Assembly (NCBI GenBank): GCA_017607445.1
Contig: JAEVHH010000005.1
Coordinates: forward strand, 2,733,001-2,797,000
Length of the DNA: 64,000 nt
Origin: Histoplasma ohiense
Taxonomy: Eukaryota > Ascomycota > Eurotiomycetes > Onygenales > Ajellomycetaceae
Reading direction: 5' to 3'
Shown piece by piece: positions 22,912-35,619 of the stretch. Position 1 is the first letter of the stretch, and the number at the start of each line of letters is the position of its first letter. The notes below the pieces were generated by a model that was given only the letters and a program-made list of their open reading frames with translations, did not search any database and was not told the origin of the DNA. Made by a program: the position numbers and the translations under genes.

Positions 22912-24304
22912 CTGAAAAGTCTCAGTATTATTTTGAGGTTATAAATAGTTGAAACATATATTCTAGACTGTAGCCATTGGCGTTTTCACTGTTATTTGAA
23001 TATATATATGTATATATATGCATGATCCACAGACTGCAACAATTCAGAGGACATTGATGGTAAGTACCTTAACTAACATCGCTCGTCGTCTCCACACTTC
23101 TTCTAAGTTCGAAGTTACCTAGCGGGGCAGTGCCTGGCAGTAGCAGCCACAGAGAGACAACAGCACATTGCATACATTTTCATAACTAGCCTAGATTCCA
23201 TTTTGACCACACTCTCCACTGTACAGATAGTAGAATATGAGGAAGAAAAAAAGCGGCGAAGATAAATGCCGATGGCAGCAATTCCGTAGGCAAACTGCAG
23301 ATTCGTAGTAAACAATGAATGTTGGTTCACGGTGGTTGAAATAAGCCAGCTCTCCTTTCCCTTGCCCTATTTCACAACCGGCGATGGCAGCCTTGCATGT
23401 GTTTCTCAACACGAAGAACAGGAAAAATCGAAATCTCCTGATGCCGTCCGCCATCGAATTTGACTCGACTCGATGATGAAAAGTCGCGACGGAAATAGCG
23501 TTAAACTAGCATTAACAGCAAATAAATGAATGGGTTCCCTTGTCATAAAGCTGATTCTTTTTTGGGGTTTAGAATAAACGAGGATATATAATATGAAAAA
23601 AGGAGATAAATTGAAAATGATAGATAAATTGATAACCAAAATGAAAAATGGAAGAAGGAAAAGGTACCGCGCGGAAATATACCTAGGTTGCGATATGAGA
23701 TACATATTGCTTGTTCCTTGCTCTTCTTTATGAACCAAAAAATAAAACAAACCTATACACAAAATTCAAGAAAGGTACGTCGCAACTATCCACTCCACTG
23801 GGTCGTCTTGAATTTTCCCAGGCCGAAAATTGAGTTATGTTAACCCGTCCAAGTGTGCCAGACACACGCCATACGCCAAAAATTAAAGTTTAAATGAGTA
23901 TATAAGGGGTTGAAAACAGGGCGCGGTTCAAGGAAATGGAGGAGAGGAAAAAGAGGAAAACAGAAAACAGAACGGACTGTATATATCAACGAGAATATTA
24001 GGAAAGGCATAAGAAAACCCCCAAAAATAAAATAAGATGATAAAAATGAAACGAAACCAAAAAAGGTTAATAAAACAATAGAAGGCGGTGGCGGAGAGCA
24101 ATTCGAAGCAGAACAAAGATAAAATGTAAGACCGAATGATATATGCATATATGAAGCCATAACCCTTCCTACACCAGCAAACATCTTTGCAACCAGTAAT
24201 AACGAAAGGTAGAAGAGAGTCATAATAAAGGAGAAACAGGAGATCCTGCCTTGAACAAGGAGATAGGAGACTCAGCCGGTTTTAGTCCGAAGGAATTGCT
24301 GTTT
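22912..24304. other. AT-rich spacer, includes 3' region of nikA
   Basis: Contains TATATG repeats (about 23000-23025) and many A/T runs. Minus-strand open frames here are rich in Phe/Leu/Ile because of base composition and show no motifs. Confidence 0.45.
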
Positions 24305-27300
24305 CTAATCCTTAGTCCGTGAACGGGTCATACAAGTGCGACGACTACTCACTAGGTCAGATTTTTGATTCGACTTGTGGCCACCAGCAGCCGTTAGGGC
24401 TCGACCGTCCATCCCTGGTCGTTGATGCTTTGTGTCTGATGATTTCAGTCCATTGCTGTTGGAGACATGATGATGAGGCTCGCCGCTGCTCGACATTCTT
24501 GGTTCCTTGCTCTTCTCCAAGAGAGAACCACCAAGGGTCGCGCATTTCAAGATTGTTTGAATCATCTGGTTCTGTTTTAGAGGCTTAGCCAGGTACTCAT
24601 CCATCTGGGCCTGAATGCATTTCTCCCTGTCACCAAGCATTGCGTGCGCGGTTAGAGCAATAATGGGAGTCCTGGATAATCCGTTACTTTTTTCATATTC
24701 TCGGATTTTGCCCGTTGCTTCGAATCCGCCCATAACAGGCATTTGGACGTCCATTAAAATGACATCATATCGGCGTTTCTTGACCGCTTCCACTGCTTGG
24801 AGGCCATTGCTGACAACAGTCACACCATGGTTGCATTTCTCTAGTATCTTGACAGCAACCCTCTGGTTCACATCATTGTCCTCAGCCAACAGAATGTCAA
24901 ATGATCTTGTGTGATCGGTAGTTATCGGTGTGGAACGACCCTCGAGAGCAGGTAACATTCCGTTGCCTAAATCGATAGGCTGACAAGGTGTGGTCATGTA
25001 TGAAGTGATACCCAGATCCAACGCTGACTTCAAACTAACGGAGACGACAGGACATAATAGGACGATAGGTATGTATTTAAACTCATCGTAAGTGCGGAGG
25101 TTTTGCGCCGTGTCGACGGAGTCGACGATTATAACGTCGTATGCATGTCCGGAATCCTTACCCGTGGGATCTTGAATCTCTGGTGGTGGTACCTGTGATT
25201 CATCCTTGACGACAAGGGGCTCCAGATCAAGTTGCTTGAGCATTTCAGTAATTTCCTCTGCATGACCGCCGGTCTGGCCTTTGTCGATGAACAAGACACG
25301 ATGGTTTTTGTAGGGTAAGAGGGATGCGCTAATCATACGGATAGACTGGTCCGCCAGTTCCACAACGCACGTGAAGTGGAAACTACTTCCGAGCCCATAT
25401 TCAGACGTTACCCAAACATCACCGCCCATGAGGTTTACTAATCGCTTAGAGATGGAGAGTCCTAGTCCAGTTCCTCCAAACTTCCTGGTCGTCGAGCCGT
25501 CAGCTTGTTGGAAGGTGTCGAAAATCAGATCTAACTTGTCTTCCTCAATTCCGATTCCAGTATCCGAAACAGAGAATTCGAACGCGTATTCATTATCTTT
25601 ACATTCCTCTCGATCCGATTTGCTAATGGTAAGTTTGACCTCCCCATGTTCCGTGAATTTGATAGCGTTCCCAACCAAGTTGAGGATGATTTGCCGTAAT
25701 CTGAAGGGATCACCAGTGACATAGTCGGGAACCGAACTATCCACTTGGTATGCAAGGCTCAGGAATTTCTCGTTTGCCTTCACAGCTAACGTTTTAAGCG
25801 CATTGAATACGGTGCCTCTCATGCTAAATGGGATCTTTTCAATAACCATGCGGTTCGCTTCAATTTTCGAGATATCGAGTATGTCGTCAATTATCGTTAA
25901 TAAGCTGTTGGCTAAGCTGTGCACCACATTCAACATCTCTCGTGGATATGGCTTAAGGTCGTCAGTATCTAGTGTAAGCTGCGTCATGCCTATGATGCCA
26001 TTCATCGGGGTTCGGATTTCGTGACTCATGTTTGCGAGGAACTCAGACTTGGTACGGTTGGCAAGTTCGGCTGCTTCTCTGGCGGCTGTATTTCGCTGAA
26101 TACTATCTCGAAGATTGGAAACCATCTTATTGATTTTCCGTTTAAGCTCGTCCATCTCACCAGAAGCATTCACGGTAATTAGTTTGGTGAAATCACCATC
26201 AGTGGCAGCATCAGTGATCTCTCCAAAAGCGCGCACTTGGGATGTCAAATTTTCAGCCATGGTGTTTACATCCTCAGTGATTTCTTTCCATCTGCCAGCA
26301 ATTCCTTCAACATTAGCTTGTCCACCCATCTTTCCATCGACTCCGACATCGCGTGCCACCCGTTTAAGCTCGTGCGCGAAGTTGGCAAGGCGGTCCACCA
26401 TGTTATTGATAGTCACTTTCAAAGTGAGTATTTCACCTTGAGCATGAACTTCGATCTTCTTCGCAAGTTCGCCCTTGGCAATAGCTTGAGTGACTTCAGA
26501 TATCCCTCGTACCTGAGAAGTCAAATTTTGAGCCATGGTGTTGACATTATCTGTCAAATCCTTCCATTTACCCTCCACATTATCAACCTTTGCCTGGCCG
26601 CCCAGCGTGCCATCTGTGCCGACTTCTCGCGCCACTTTACTGACCTCAAACGCGAAAGTGTTCAGTCTATCCACCATTCCGTTAATAGTGTTCTTCAAGT
26701 CCAATATTTCCCCTTTCACATCTGCCGTGACTTTCTTCGTCAAATCGCCCTTGGCGACGGCAGTGGTAACATCAGCAATCTCGCGGACCTGGGTAGTAAG
26801 GTTCATGGCCATGCCGTTAACGTTTTCAGTGAGGTCCTTCCATGTACCTTCCACATCATGGACAGTTGCCTGGCCACCGAGCACACCATCTGTTCCGACC
26901 TCCTTGGCGATTTTGGTGACCTCTTGCGCGAATTGTTTCAGTTGGTCAACCATGGAATTGATGATGGTTTTCAAAGCAAGAATTTCACCCTTGCAATTGG
27001 CTTGGACTTTTTGTGTAAGATCACCCTTGGCGACTGCTGTCGTTACCATTGCAATATCACGGACTTGGGTGGTGAGATTTTCAGCCATGGCGTTGACATT
27101 AACAGTAAGCTCATTCCACATTCCTTGGACTCCCGCAATCTGAGCTTGACCACCTAGCACACCTTCAGTGCCCACGTCTCTGGCCACTCGCGTAACTTCA
27201 GTAGCGAATGTACGAAGTTGATCCACCATGGTGTTGATCGTTTGCTGAAGTTCCAAAATTTCACCTTTAGCTCTGCTTTCAATCTTTTGGCTGAGATCGC

Positions 27301-28318
27301 CGTGGGCAACAGCTGTTGTGACAGTTGCGATTTCTCGGACTTGATCCGTAAGATTTTTGGCCATGATATTTACATTTTCCGTAAGCTCTTTCCAGATACC
27401 ATGCACTCCTGTGATCTGAGCTTGTCCACCAAGGATACCTTCGGTTCCGACTTCCCGAGCCACTCTTGACACTTCACTTCCGAAAACCTGGAGCTGGTCC
27501 ATCATGGTATTGATAGTGCGTTTAAAGGTCGTAATTTCGGGGTCCATTTCCAACGGATGGATCTGAACTTTCATGGACAAGTCTCCATTTGCAACTTGCG
27601 TAATGATCCCACCAATTTCTCGCAAGGCCTTTTGGAAAGCCTCGTTGGCTTGCTGGTGTTTGCGTAGTTCCCTCTCGAGTATACCGACATCCTCCTTTTT
27701 CACCTTTCCCAAGGCTCTCTCCGTATTTTCTTCCTGTTGTTTGAGTTCCTCACGAACTCTGGAGATTACGTCTTTCTGTAGTTGTATTTCTTGTGCTTGA
27801 AGCTGAACCCGGTTCTGTAGGAAATGTATATCATCTTCATAGTTCACATCGGATTCAGGGAGGTGTTTGGGAGACCCGTGGGAGTTAGTGTCTTGTCCAC
27901 TGGAATAGTTCGCTACGCGGGTAGATCGTCGAGATGGAGGCTAAAACAAAGTTGGTCAGGACAATGAAATTTGGATGTTGTTTTTGGCCCCCAACAAAAG
28001 TATGTAGGGTCACATTGGAGATCTAATGTCTGCAATTATGGTTTTATGCGAGAGAAGTCTTAGAAAAGGGTTCGCAAGGCAACTAACCACAAAAGATTGC
28101 ATAGTACCGATCCTACGGATCAGATCCTCCAACTCCCGTTCCAAAACTGCCTTTCCATCGCTGTCTTCACCAGGTAGTTTTATTTTCGCAACATCGCCGT
28201 TGGTACTGTTGTTGGACTTGTATCCGTTGAAGGGCAGCGATGCGGAGTCAGGGACATCCTTTGCCAGACCCTGCAGGATGCCAGCTACGGCGAGAAGGGT
28301 TTCGTCACCCCGAGTCAT
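24305..28318 (-). CDS. nikA: Group III hybrid histidine kinase (NikA/Os-1/Drk1)
   Basis: Cytosolic hybrid sensor kinase feeding the HOG phosphorelay. In dimorphic Onygenales the orthologue (Drk1) is reported to control the mould-yeast switch, and the family is the target of phenylpyrrole and dicarboximide fungicides. Exons 28318-28088 and 27940-24305 give 1288 residues. The start MTRGDETLLAVAGIL matches the usual NikA N-terminus. A coiled coil (about 115-165) precedes repeated HAMP units of about 92 residues: five GGQ-containing repeats and six GDL/GEL/GDF cores between about 170 and 690. HisKA carries SHEIRTPMNG (His about 717), the ATPase domain has NLVGNAIKFTE and FGGTGLGLSISKRL, and the receiver has ILLAEDNDVNQ with the phospho-acceptor Asp about 1141 (VILMDVQMPVMGG). 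All catalytic residues are intact. The gene stands alone, with no operon-like partner. Confidence 0.96.
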
Positions 28319-29283
28319 TGCGCCTACAACGGTAGAAGGGGGGTAAAATATACAAGGAAATTGTCAGCTAATCCAAGTCGTCTAATTCCTTTTTTCTGAG
28401 AAAAAAAGGGTGCCAGTCAGCGGCACTAAGATGAGACGTAATTATCGCCATCAAAGCAGATGATTCAGTGATGGTGCACCGGCAGCATATGAATTTATTT
28501 ATTTATATTTTCCAAGGGTTGTTGGGGTTAACAAACCAGTGGTTGGAAAAACGACCAAAAGCGCTAAACCGACATGAGGAAGTTGGGAATTGGCAGAAGG
28601 AGCCGACAATATCGCTTGAAAAGAATAAGAGAGAAGGGTCGTCTCGTTTACGGTCGACTCTATCGTAAGGAGATGAGATGCGATGGAGCAGAAGATGTTG
28701 GCGGAGGGAGGAAGAGCGTGGCGAGGCTCTGAGAAAGCGTTTTGGGGGGGGGGAAGCGGCGCCAAGTTCCGTTGTCAAGCAAAAGCGGAGAGGGATGTGC
28801 TGAGACCGAAAAGTGCCCAAGCGAGAACGGTCTAGGGGGGGGCATGCACTAGGCCGGACTAGTTGCCTCTCGGGCGTGGTGAGATCTTTGACGAGTCAAC
28901 TGCTTCGACGGCGAGTCTAAGGATGAGGCCCAATAACAGCCGTGAGAATTGTTAATTGGCGGGTGATATGAAAACTACAGGCAAAGAGGAAAAACAAACC
29001 TTGACGGAAAGGTGAAGGTGACGGGTTGTTGAAAAGTTAGAGCTAACTCAAAACGAAGAAATAATACCATAATCGATTGCCTTGACGATCCATAGTATCT
29101 CAGTTCTCAGTCCCATAACCTCCATTAGGATTATGGAGTGAAATATCTCCAACATTTCAAAGCCCAAACAAGAGATAACTAGGCCGTCTCCGGTGTTGAT
29201 GGCATTCTTCTACCGGAGACCGCTGGCTGACAGCTCAACACTTCCAAGCCTGAACTTTGTATTTACCATACAAAACGGCTGAC

Positions 29284-29287
<4 letters not shown>

Positions 29288-29316
<29 letters not shown>
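29288..29316. repeat. Poly-A tract (29 A)
   Basis: Homopolymer directly visible. A retroposed 3' end is possible but no coding body was found beside it. Confidence 0.85.
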
Positions 29317-29318
<2 letters not shown>

Positions 29319-29499
29319 CAGTACGGTACTCATTACTGCGTACTTACAATTCTGGTGTTTGCTTCTCCTCTTGACCTTGTGACCCGGCTATACAAATGGC
29401 TGGCTGACGAAAAAAAATCTCTCCCCTCCTGGTATTGGTAAGTAATACGGCGTTGACAAAACGCAATCAAAAAAATACCAACATATGAAGGATGAAGGA

Positions 29500-29581
29500 C
29501 TTGTTCGGCCACTGGGGCAAAAGAGCTCAATCACCACCAGCGCCATGCTAGTGGTAGAGGGGACGAACCAATCCAAACCCC
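29500..29581 (-). repeat. Partial copy of the decayed gene at 35.6-36.6 kb
   Basis: About 75 bases match 36497-36572 in the same orientation with a few substitutions and indels (shared core GCCACTGGG.CAAAAGAG and CAGCGCCATGCT). Read on the minus strand, both encode a LDWFVP..TTSMALV motif followed by ELFCPSG. It is therefore a dispersed fragment of the same unknown gene family. Confidence 0.65.
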
Positions 29582-32529
29582 CAACCGGACGGGCCTCCAA
29601 ATTCCTACACATGATCATCCACTGTACTGGCAAGGTATGCGTAGCTATCATACCTATCACACCTGTGGCCTGATATGTACTGATTCAGAATTCAATTCAA
29701 TCCTTGGAAGAAATAGCCGCCTGCTTCCCCCGTCTTGTTCAACCCCAACGACAGGTTCCAGATCTCGATCCTCTGGCCGGAAACAAGAAGGCCGCACAGC
29801 CCAGCAACCTGGAACAAGAAGTCTTTTATACTCTCTACCTATGTGCGCAGTAGGTAGCAACCCCCCGACCCCTCTAGAACCTCTCCCGGGAAATCTGACT
29901 GGACTGAAGGAGCGGTGTTCGTTCAACCCAACAACCGCTTCCATGCTGATTTTCTTCTTCTCGTCTCACCCTTCCCTCGCCCCTTTATCCCCAATCCAAC
30001 AACCTCCCTTCTCATTTCCCCGTTAAAAAAGGTCTTATTTTGGAGAGACACTGCAGGTGCGGGGTTGGATTTGGAAAGGGGCCACTGGCTATATACACCG
30101 TTTGCTCAAGCGATGTAGAATCCCAATAATCCCCACACCTCAACTATCCATCAGGCTTGCAAGGGATAGCCTAGCGAGGTGAAAATCAGATGTGGTGCCG
30201 TGAGATTGGCTACCATCAGTTCCATCCATTGCTGGGAAGGGTACTACTCCCTGCGCTGCACGTAAATATTTCTACATCATGATATTTCCGTACATTTGGT
30301 TCTAACCATCATTCAGCCCTGTTGCCGATGTCTGGGGCAAAAAATGATAACTAATGATTGGTTTCATCCCCCCATGTTGTCATTTTTATCAAGTGTGCTG
30401 GGCAACAACTTTCGAGCCTGAAGGACTCGGGCATTATTGTTTAGCCACTTGGTCGAACTATTGATGTTAAAAATGGTTATGGTTTGCCATCTGCCAGAGG
30501 TTGTCGAAAGAAGAGAGAAATTCAAACGAAGGCCTGACCCTTTTTTTAAGGGTTTTTAAACCCTTCCAGGGCTTTTGTCAAACCTAACCGGAAGTTTGGG
30601 AGCTTTATCAGGCAAAGTCGCACAGGCCTTCCTGTAAATTTCCGTAAATTTTCTTACTTTCCAAGGGAGTCATGGCCCAACCACGGCCATGGAAAAATTT
30701 GAGTTATTTTCGCGTTTGATCGCCCTTTAGTGTTCCGGAATTTCTGCCATCAACACTAATCGGTGTGTGCACGGAAGTAAGCAAACTGGCGGTCTGTACT
30801 CCGTACAGCCCGCAACAACCCGCAACAGACAAAGCTACACATAGCCTGTAGGTTTCCGGGAATCTATTGTTTTCTCACCTTCGCCACGAAGAAGGATGTC
30901 CCGATTCCGAGGTTTCAAGGTCAGCAAGCTCACCTCCACGTGATGATGATATGTCGTTTCAACTCCCTTGTCCAAGGCAAGGGATTTGATTATTTGGATG
31001 ATGTTGTTCAGAGCAGCCCTAGAGCCATAGACCAATCGCCGTGGGACGCCAGCCACCCAGCCGGGGAAGCAAGGCAAGTTGCAAAAAATAAAATAAAATA
31101 CGTCGTCAACCAATCCCAACCAGTTCACGGGAAATGGCGAACCGTGGCATGGCAACGATGTAAACGTACTGCCAGAACAAGCGTTGTTCTTCCTGGGATT
31201 TCTTTCTTATTTTTCCTCTGTTCCGCTCACTAAAGATTATTATTCCGGTATTGGAAACAGCAGACTTGCAGCGCATGCTAAATGCCAATGCTTCGCATAG
31301 GTAAAGACGCTGGTTTATATGCTTCTTGAACGGGGCATGGAATATTCGACAGCTTGAAATACCTTCTCCCCATACAATGAAATATGGTAATACCCTATTT
31401 TATAAAATACGTCGCCGGACAGATGCAAAATCGATATTTTCGAAAGGGAGGGCAAAGAATACAGCTAATGTACTGTATGTATGTATGTATGTATAGTACT
31501 ATAGTATGTCCTCTCGCTGGCTTGTCGTTGTTGGCGGCCGACTCTAACGTTATATAAGAAAGGCGGATACTCTTTTGATCCATCGACAAATGGAAAAAAT
31601 GAACGTGACAATGGCCCGGACCGGCAACGAAAAGATTAGGATAATCTGAACGAGGGAGGTTAGTTACACAGATCTGACACACGCAAGTTACAAAGGAAGC
31701 TTGTTTCGTCCCTATACTTTGATTTCTCATTGATAATCTCTTGTTTCCACTATGACTTAACCATCGTTGCTTACTAGGATAATTGGAAAGAAATGCTGGC
31801 ATATGAAAATAGGGAGGTGGGGGTTGGAGTGTGCACGCGGGGCTCCTTGGCACTGGCTTCTTACAGTGTTAACGAGCACACTGCGCTGGGGTATTAAGCT
31901 CGCTGGACCCTGGTGGATTTTTATCGTTCTCGTTGGCTATGGGGATATTCTTACTGGCTGACCATCAGAAGCAGCCGATGTTGTCATGCATCATGCATAC
32001 TACTATGATGTTGTCTCAGGAGCTCAGTTTGCAAGGGGCCAAGGGGATGGGAACGCGGGGATTCCAGGTGAACCAGTGATCATCGTTCCTGTGATAAAAA
32101 GAGCGCAGGATTTAGAAAATGGGTAATAAGTAGTTGGATCTGATTGCCGTCAAGGATAAACAAAATCGGTTGGTATTCAAATCTAGGGATTCTGTTATCT
32201 CTCCAGGCGAACCACAAAGATGGAAGTACAATTTTAACGCTTATAGATTTTCAATTTGTGTCAGTGCAGCGGTTTTTGATGAATATAAGGCTTCAGCGCA
32301 CGGCCACCTCCCTCAACACCCATGCACCAACAACAGCGTGTGTGTGATCGCAGGAGATGATGCAACAGAGCAATATATTGCCAACATGCCTCTTGCAGCC
32401 ATCTAAACAACTCTCTTCCATCTCTCTATAAATCACCCAGGTCACTCGCTATTGACAACAGCATTACTACATAAGCACAATCTTCCTTCTTCAGCTCCTC
32501 CAGATTGCTGCATTCTTTTCAACTACGCT

Positions 32530-32895
32530 ATGTCACAGTCCAGTCATTGTAATCCATACCACCACACTTGCTGACCTTGTAGCATTCATGTTGAATGCCA
32601 TGCGCCCGCCGTGTATGCAGGGACCTTTTCACGAGGCGCGTACGAAGGAGGCTGTGGTGGTTGTGATGACTTCATCGTTCACATTGAAGACATAGATTCA
32701 GCCGAGCTGAGCTCGCACCGCGTTAGCAAGGTGAATTAGGTTGTCATTTGCAATGTTGCTGTCAACACTGACACCGGCTGCTTGCTCTCAATTGAGCACA
32801 ATGCAGTTATTGGCTATCTTGACTTGACGTGCAGCAAACAGACCCAAAGAATTTTACTGAGATTTCCACTACTTGTTTGTAATCTCAGATTGTAG
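32530..32895 (+). pseudogene. Small Cys-rich ORF relic with two internal stops
   Basis: A frame of 121 codons runs from ATG 32530 to TAG 32893 and is interrupted only by an in-frame TGA (32572) and TAG (about 32734). Both could arise by single C-to-T changes from CGA and CAG. The frame is Cys- and Gly-rich in its first half (for example GAYEGGCGGCDDF), and a TATA-like CTATAAAT sits about 100 bases upstream. Its 3' end overlaps the end of the opposing HNH relic. No family is recognised, no signal peptide is evident and a chance frame is possible. Confidence 0.25.
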
Positions 32896-33860
32896 TTTTG
32901 ACTCAAGTATCATCTCAAATCGTTCTTTGCCGTACGTTTCATCACGCAGTGTTGCCATCATATCTGATCCTGCAGGGAAGTCAGACTCAAAGATAGGCTC
33001 GCCTGCGCCTCGCATATTGGCAAGCACAGACTGTCGGAAGTGCCATCGAAGCAGCTCATCTAAGACACGATTATTGGTGTTTGGATCACGGCAAACAGGG
33101 TCCAATATTCTTCCATCAATCCCCCAGCTGCCAGCACCAAACTCAACAATCTTGTAACCATCCTTGGCTATGTTAGTATGACAAAACAAGTTTGGGCTTC
33201 AAAATACTTACATCTGGGTTTATGGAGAACAGATACTGGTCAAAGCGAGTGTGCAGATTCCCCATCATCAGTAATCCATTCTGAACAGAATGAATTTTGG
33301 ACTGTCCCTCAGCATCATCGATGTTTGTTATCCAGCGTCCATAGTTTAATGCAATCCAAAGACTCTCCTTTGCCACTGGGAACACATGTGCAGCCTCAAG
33401 CCCTGCCCAGTCATCCCACTGAGCCGAAGGGTTGACTTGTCCAGATATGACGCATTTCCCATCTCTGGCACGGACGTCATACCGAAATTGATCTTCTCGA
33501 CCAGAGATAGAGTGGCTCGAGCAAACCACGGTTCATCGGTTACTTGAAGAGGTCCTAGATGAATTAGCTCAGGCTTGGTGCTGTGCATTCAGAATTCAGA
33601 ATCCTGTATTCATACCTGTAGAGTAGATATCATAATTTCCCAAGCACGACTGGGTTGCTTGAAGGTGTGATAGTTCGGCCTGAGGGCCTGTGCTGAATAG
33701 TCCAATGGCGTTCACCGTCCGTGATCAAAAGCACCTCGCTCAAAATCCAGATTAGATTTTCTTCAGTGATAGAGCCATTCTTGTAAAATCCCCCAATACA
33801 GGTGGCTGTTGACGCGTCATAAAAACGGACGTTTCGGTATGCAGCTCGATCTCGCGGCAT
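32869..33860 (-). pseudogene. HNH-nuclease-domain gene with two frameshifts
   Basis: Fungal HNH-endonuclease-domain family (PF13391 type), usually multicopy and of unknown role. Three exons are recognisable: from ATG 33860 (VRFYDAST, GGFYKNGSI), an intron at about 33616-33557, then the HNH core (VRARDGKCVISG, GLEAAHVFPVAKESLW, GRWITNIDD), an intron with a TACTAAC branch point (about 33210-33166), and a C-terminal part (DGRILDPVCR, LLRWHFRQSVLANMRGAGEP) to the stop at 32869. Two breaks separate the frames: one extra base in the T run at 33636-33638, after VVLG and before YDIYST, and one indel between about 33505 and 33520, before GREDQFR. The introns and domain core are preserved, so loss looks recent. 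Splicing around the breaks seems unlikely. Confidence 0.65.
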
Positions 33861-35619
33861 GTTGTATTTATCCTGTAGATATAGGATAGGACTTGAGATG
33901 CAGAAGTATTGGCTGGCACGCCAAACCAAAATGAAACAAGCGCCAACGGTCGGGAAATTTGCCGTAGCTCCGCAAACCCCAAGAATTAAGGAGCAGGAAA
34001 AGGGTTGATATTATCAATTCTTCCAACCTCCCTCAAGGAGAAAAAAAGAAAAGAAGAGAAGAGAACCAGATTCCCTCTCCAACCCTCCCTTTTATAAAAA
34101 AAAACAATAACTAATAAACAAAGCTAAGCTCTAGCACAGAAGGAAGGACAGGCCTGTAAATATCGGTTGTGCTAATCTTTCCTTGGCTCATTCACTGTCC
34201 AGAAGCGGTCTTGGCGACGCAGATTGAAGTTTTTACATTGACATGACTGGAAGTCTTAATTGAAATAGTATACTCTGGTTTATTATATCATTCTCTCTCT
34301 ACTTAAAGAGATAATTTGTATCTCTTAAAAGTTACACTATGTTGGAGTTCCATTTAGGTCGCCTCGGTGTCCCCCTCGTTGATAAAACTTGCTAGAAAGT
34401 AATATCGAAAGAGGCACTCTTCACCGATCGGAAGCGCCCTCAACGGTCACCAATCGGCCTACTCCGTAGAATTGTTGTAGATCAGGGGTCCGGTCACGGG
34501 TAAGCCGGTTACGGCAAAAGCAACTACCAGCAAGAGCAGCTGCTGTCAATTTTTAAACAGGAAAAAATGACGCAGGCGCTCTGAGCAAACAACCTGTATA
34601 AACATGCTTCTTTTTCTTACTTTTCCTGAGACTTCAAAGGCAGACTCCTTGCTTTACCAGACGGCATATACCGCGAGAATATTCCGTCGAAAATAGAAGA
34701 GAGCCCATCTGAAACGTTCGTACCCTTAGCAAAGAGACGAACAAATAAAGACGATTATCTTGAATACTGGGTTTCCCATTGGCGGCCCTGTAAAATTTCA
34801 GCAGTCATAGTGGAAGAAGAAATGTACGCGCACATATATAAGAAGATCACGGAGTTTGTCTTGATAATCTTGCACGGTAGAAAGATTAGTGCAGGCCAGA
34901 ATTTAACTAGTGATATACCCAGCTATCAAGTAGGAACAAGATCTTGTTGAGAATAATTGAGACTTGAGATGTGGAAATCTATACTTGAAATCATAGCAAC
35001 ACCAACAATACATAGAATACAGAGAGACTCAATAAAATTGACTAGCATAATAGTAATACTCCCATCCCCATCAGAGTCAACCTTGAGGATGCTAAAGAGA
35101 GAATGAATGTAAAATCAGCATTTCATATCTGAGATGATCAGCTCTGTTAACAGAGGGAGTCTTGTGAAAATGAGTCAGGTCTCATAAGAAAGCTGTTCTT
35201 GCTTCAGAGAGCTTTCATCAGATCGCGTCATAGTGGGCACCAGTATGTGCAAAGCCCAGATGTTAACAGGTAATAACTGATTATTATATAGCCATTCTGG
35301 CCACCACATCCAAGATTGCCAGTTTCAATATGGAATTAAAGCCTTTTTTTTTTTTTTTTTTTTTTTTCATAGGTCAATATTGCACTATCTTATAGGAATG
35401 CTGCTTGGTGTGGAGATTGTTCTCAGTCATTACTAGTTTAACAGTACCTTATACATCAGTATTCGTCGATGATGTGGGAAAGGGGGTTAGTATGAGCAGC
35501 ATGGAAACCAGAGTTGAACCGGTGCGTGCATTATATTTGTGACTTTAGAATGCTTGGGCAATCGACATGGTAGGGATTAAGACTAACAGCGAACCACATA
35601 ACGCGTAGTCATTTCATTG
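33861..35619. other. AT-rich spacer inside the island, no gene seen
   Basis: No frame of note on either strand. A 24-base poly-T lies at 35344-35367. Base composition is more AT-rich than the flanking housekeeping genes. Confidence 0.5.

Larger units (their letters stand above)
28319..32529. other. Gene-poor start of the accessory island, no intact gene seen
   Basis: The first 0.7 kb is probably nikA leader. Beyond it only short frames with no recognisable product are seen. Features are a 29-base poly-A (29288-29316), a partial copy of a decayed gene (29500-29581, listed separately) and a GTAT microsatellite (about 31473-31492). Confidence 0.5.

Noticed and set aside
26237..27157. 306-codon plus-strand frame opposite nikA
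   Set aside because: Antisense shadow of the HAMP repeats; the minus-strand frame carries all domain motifs.
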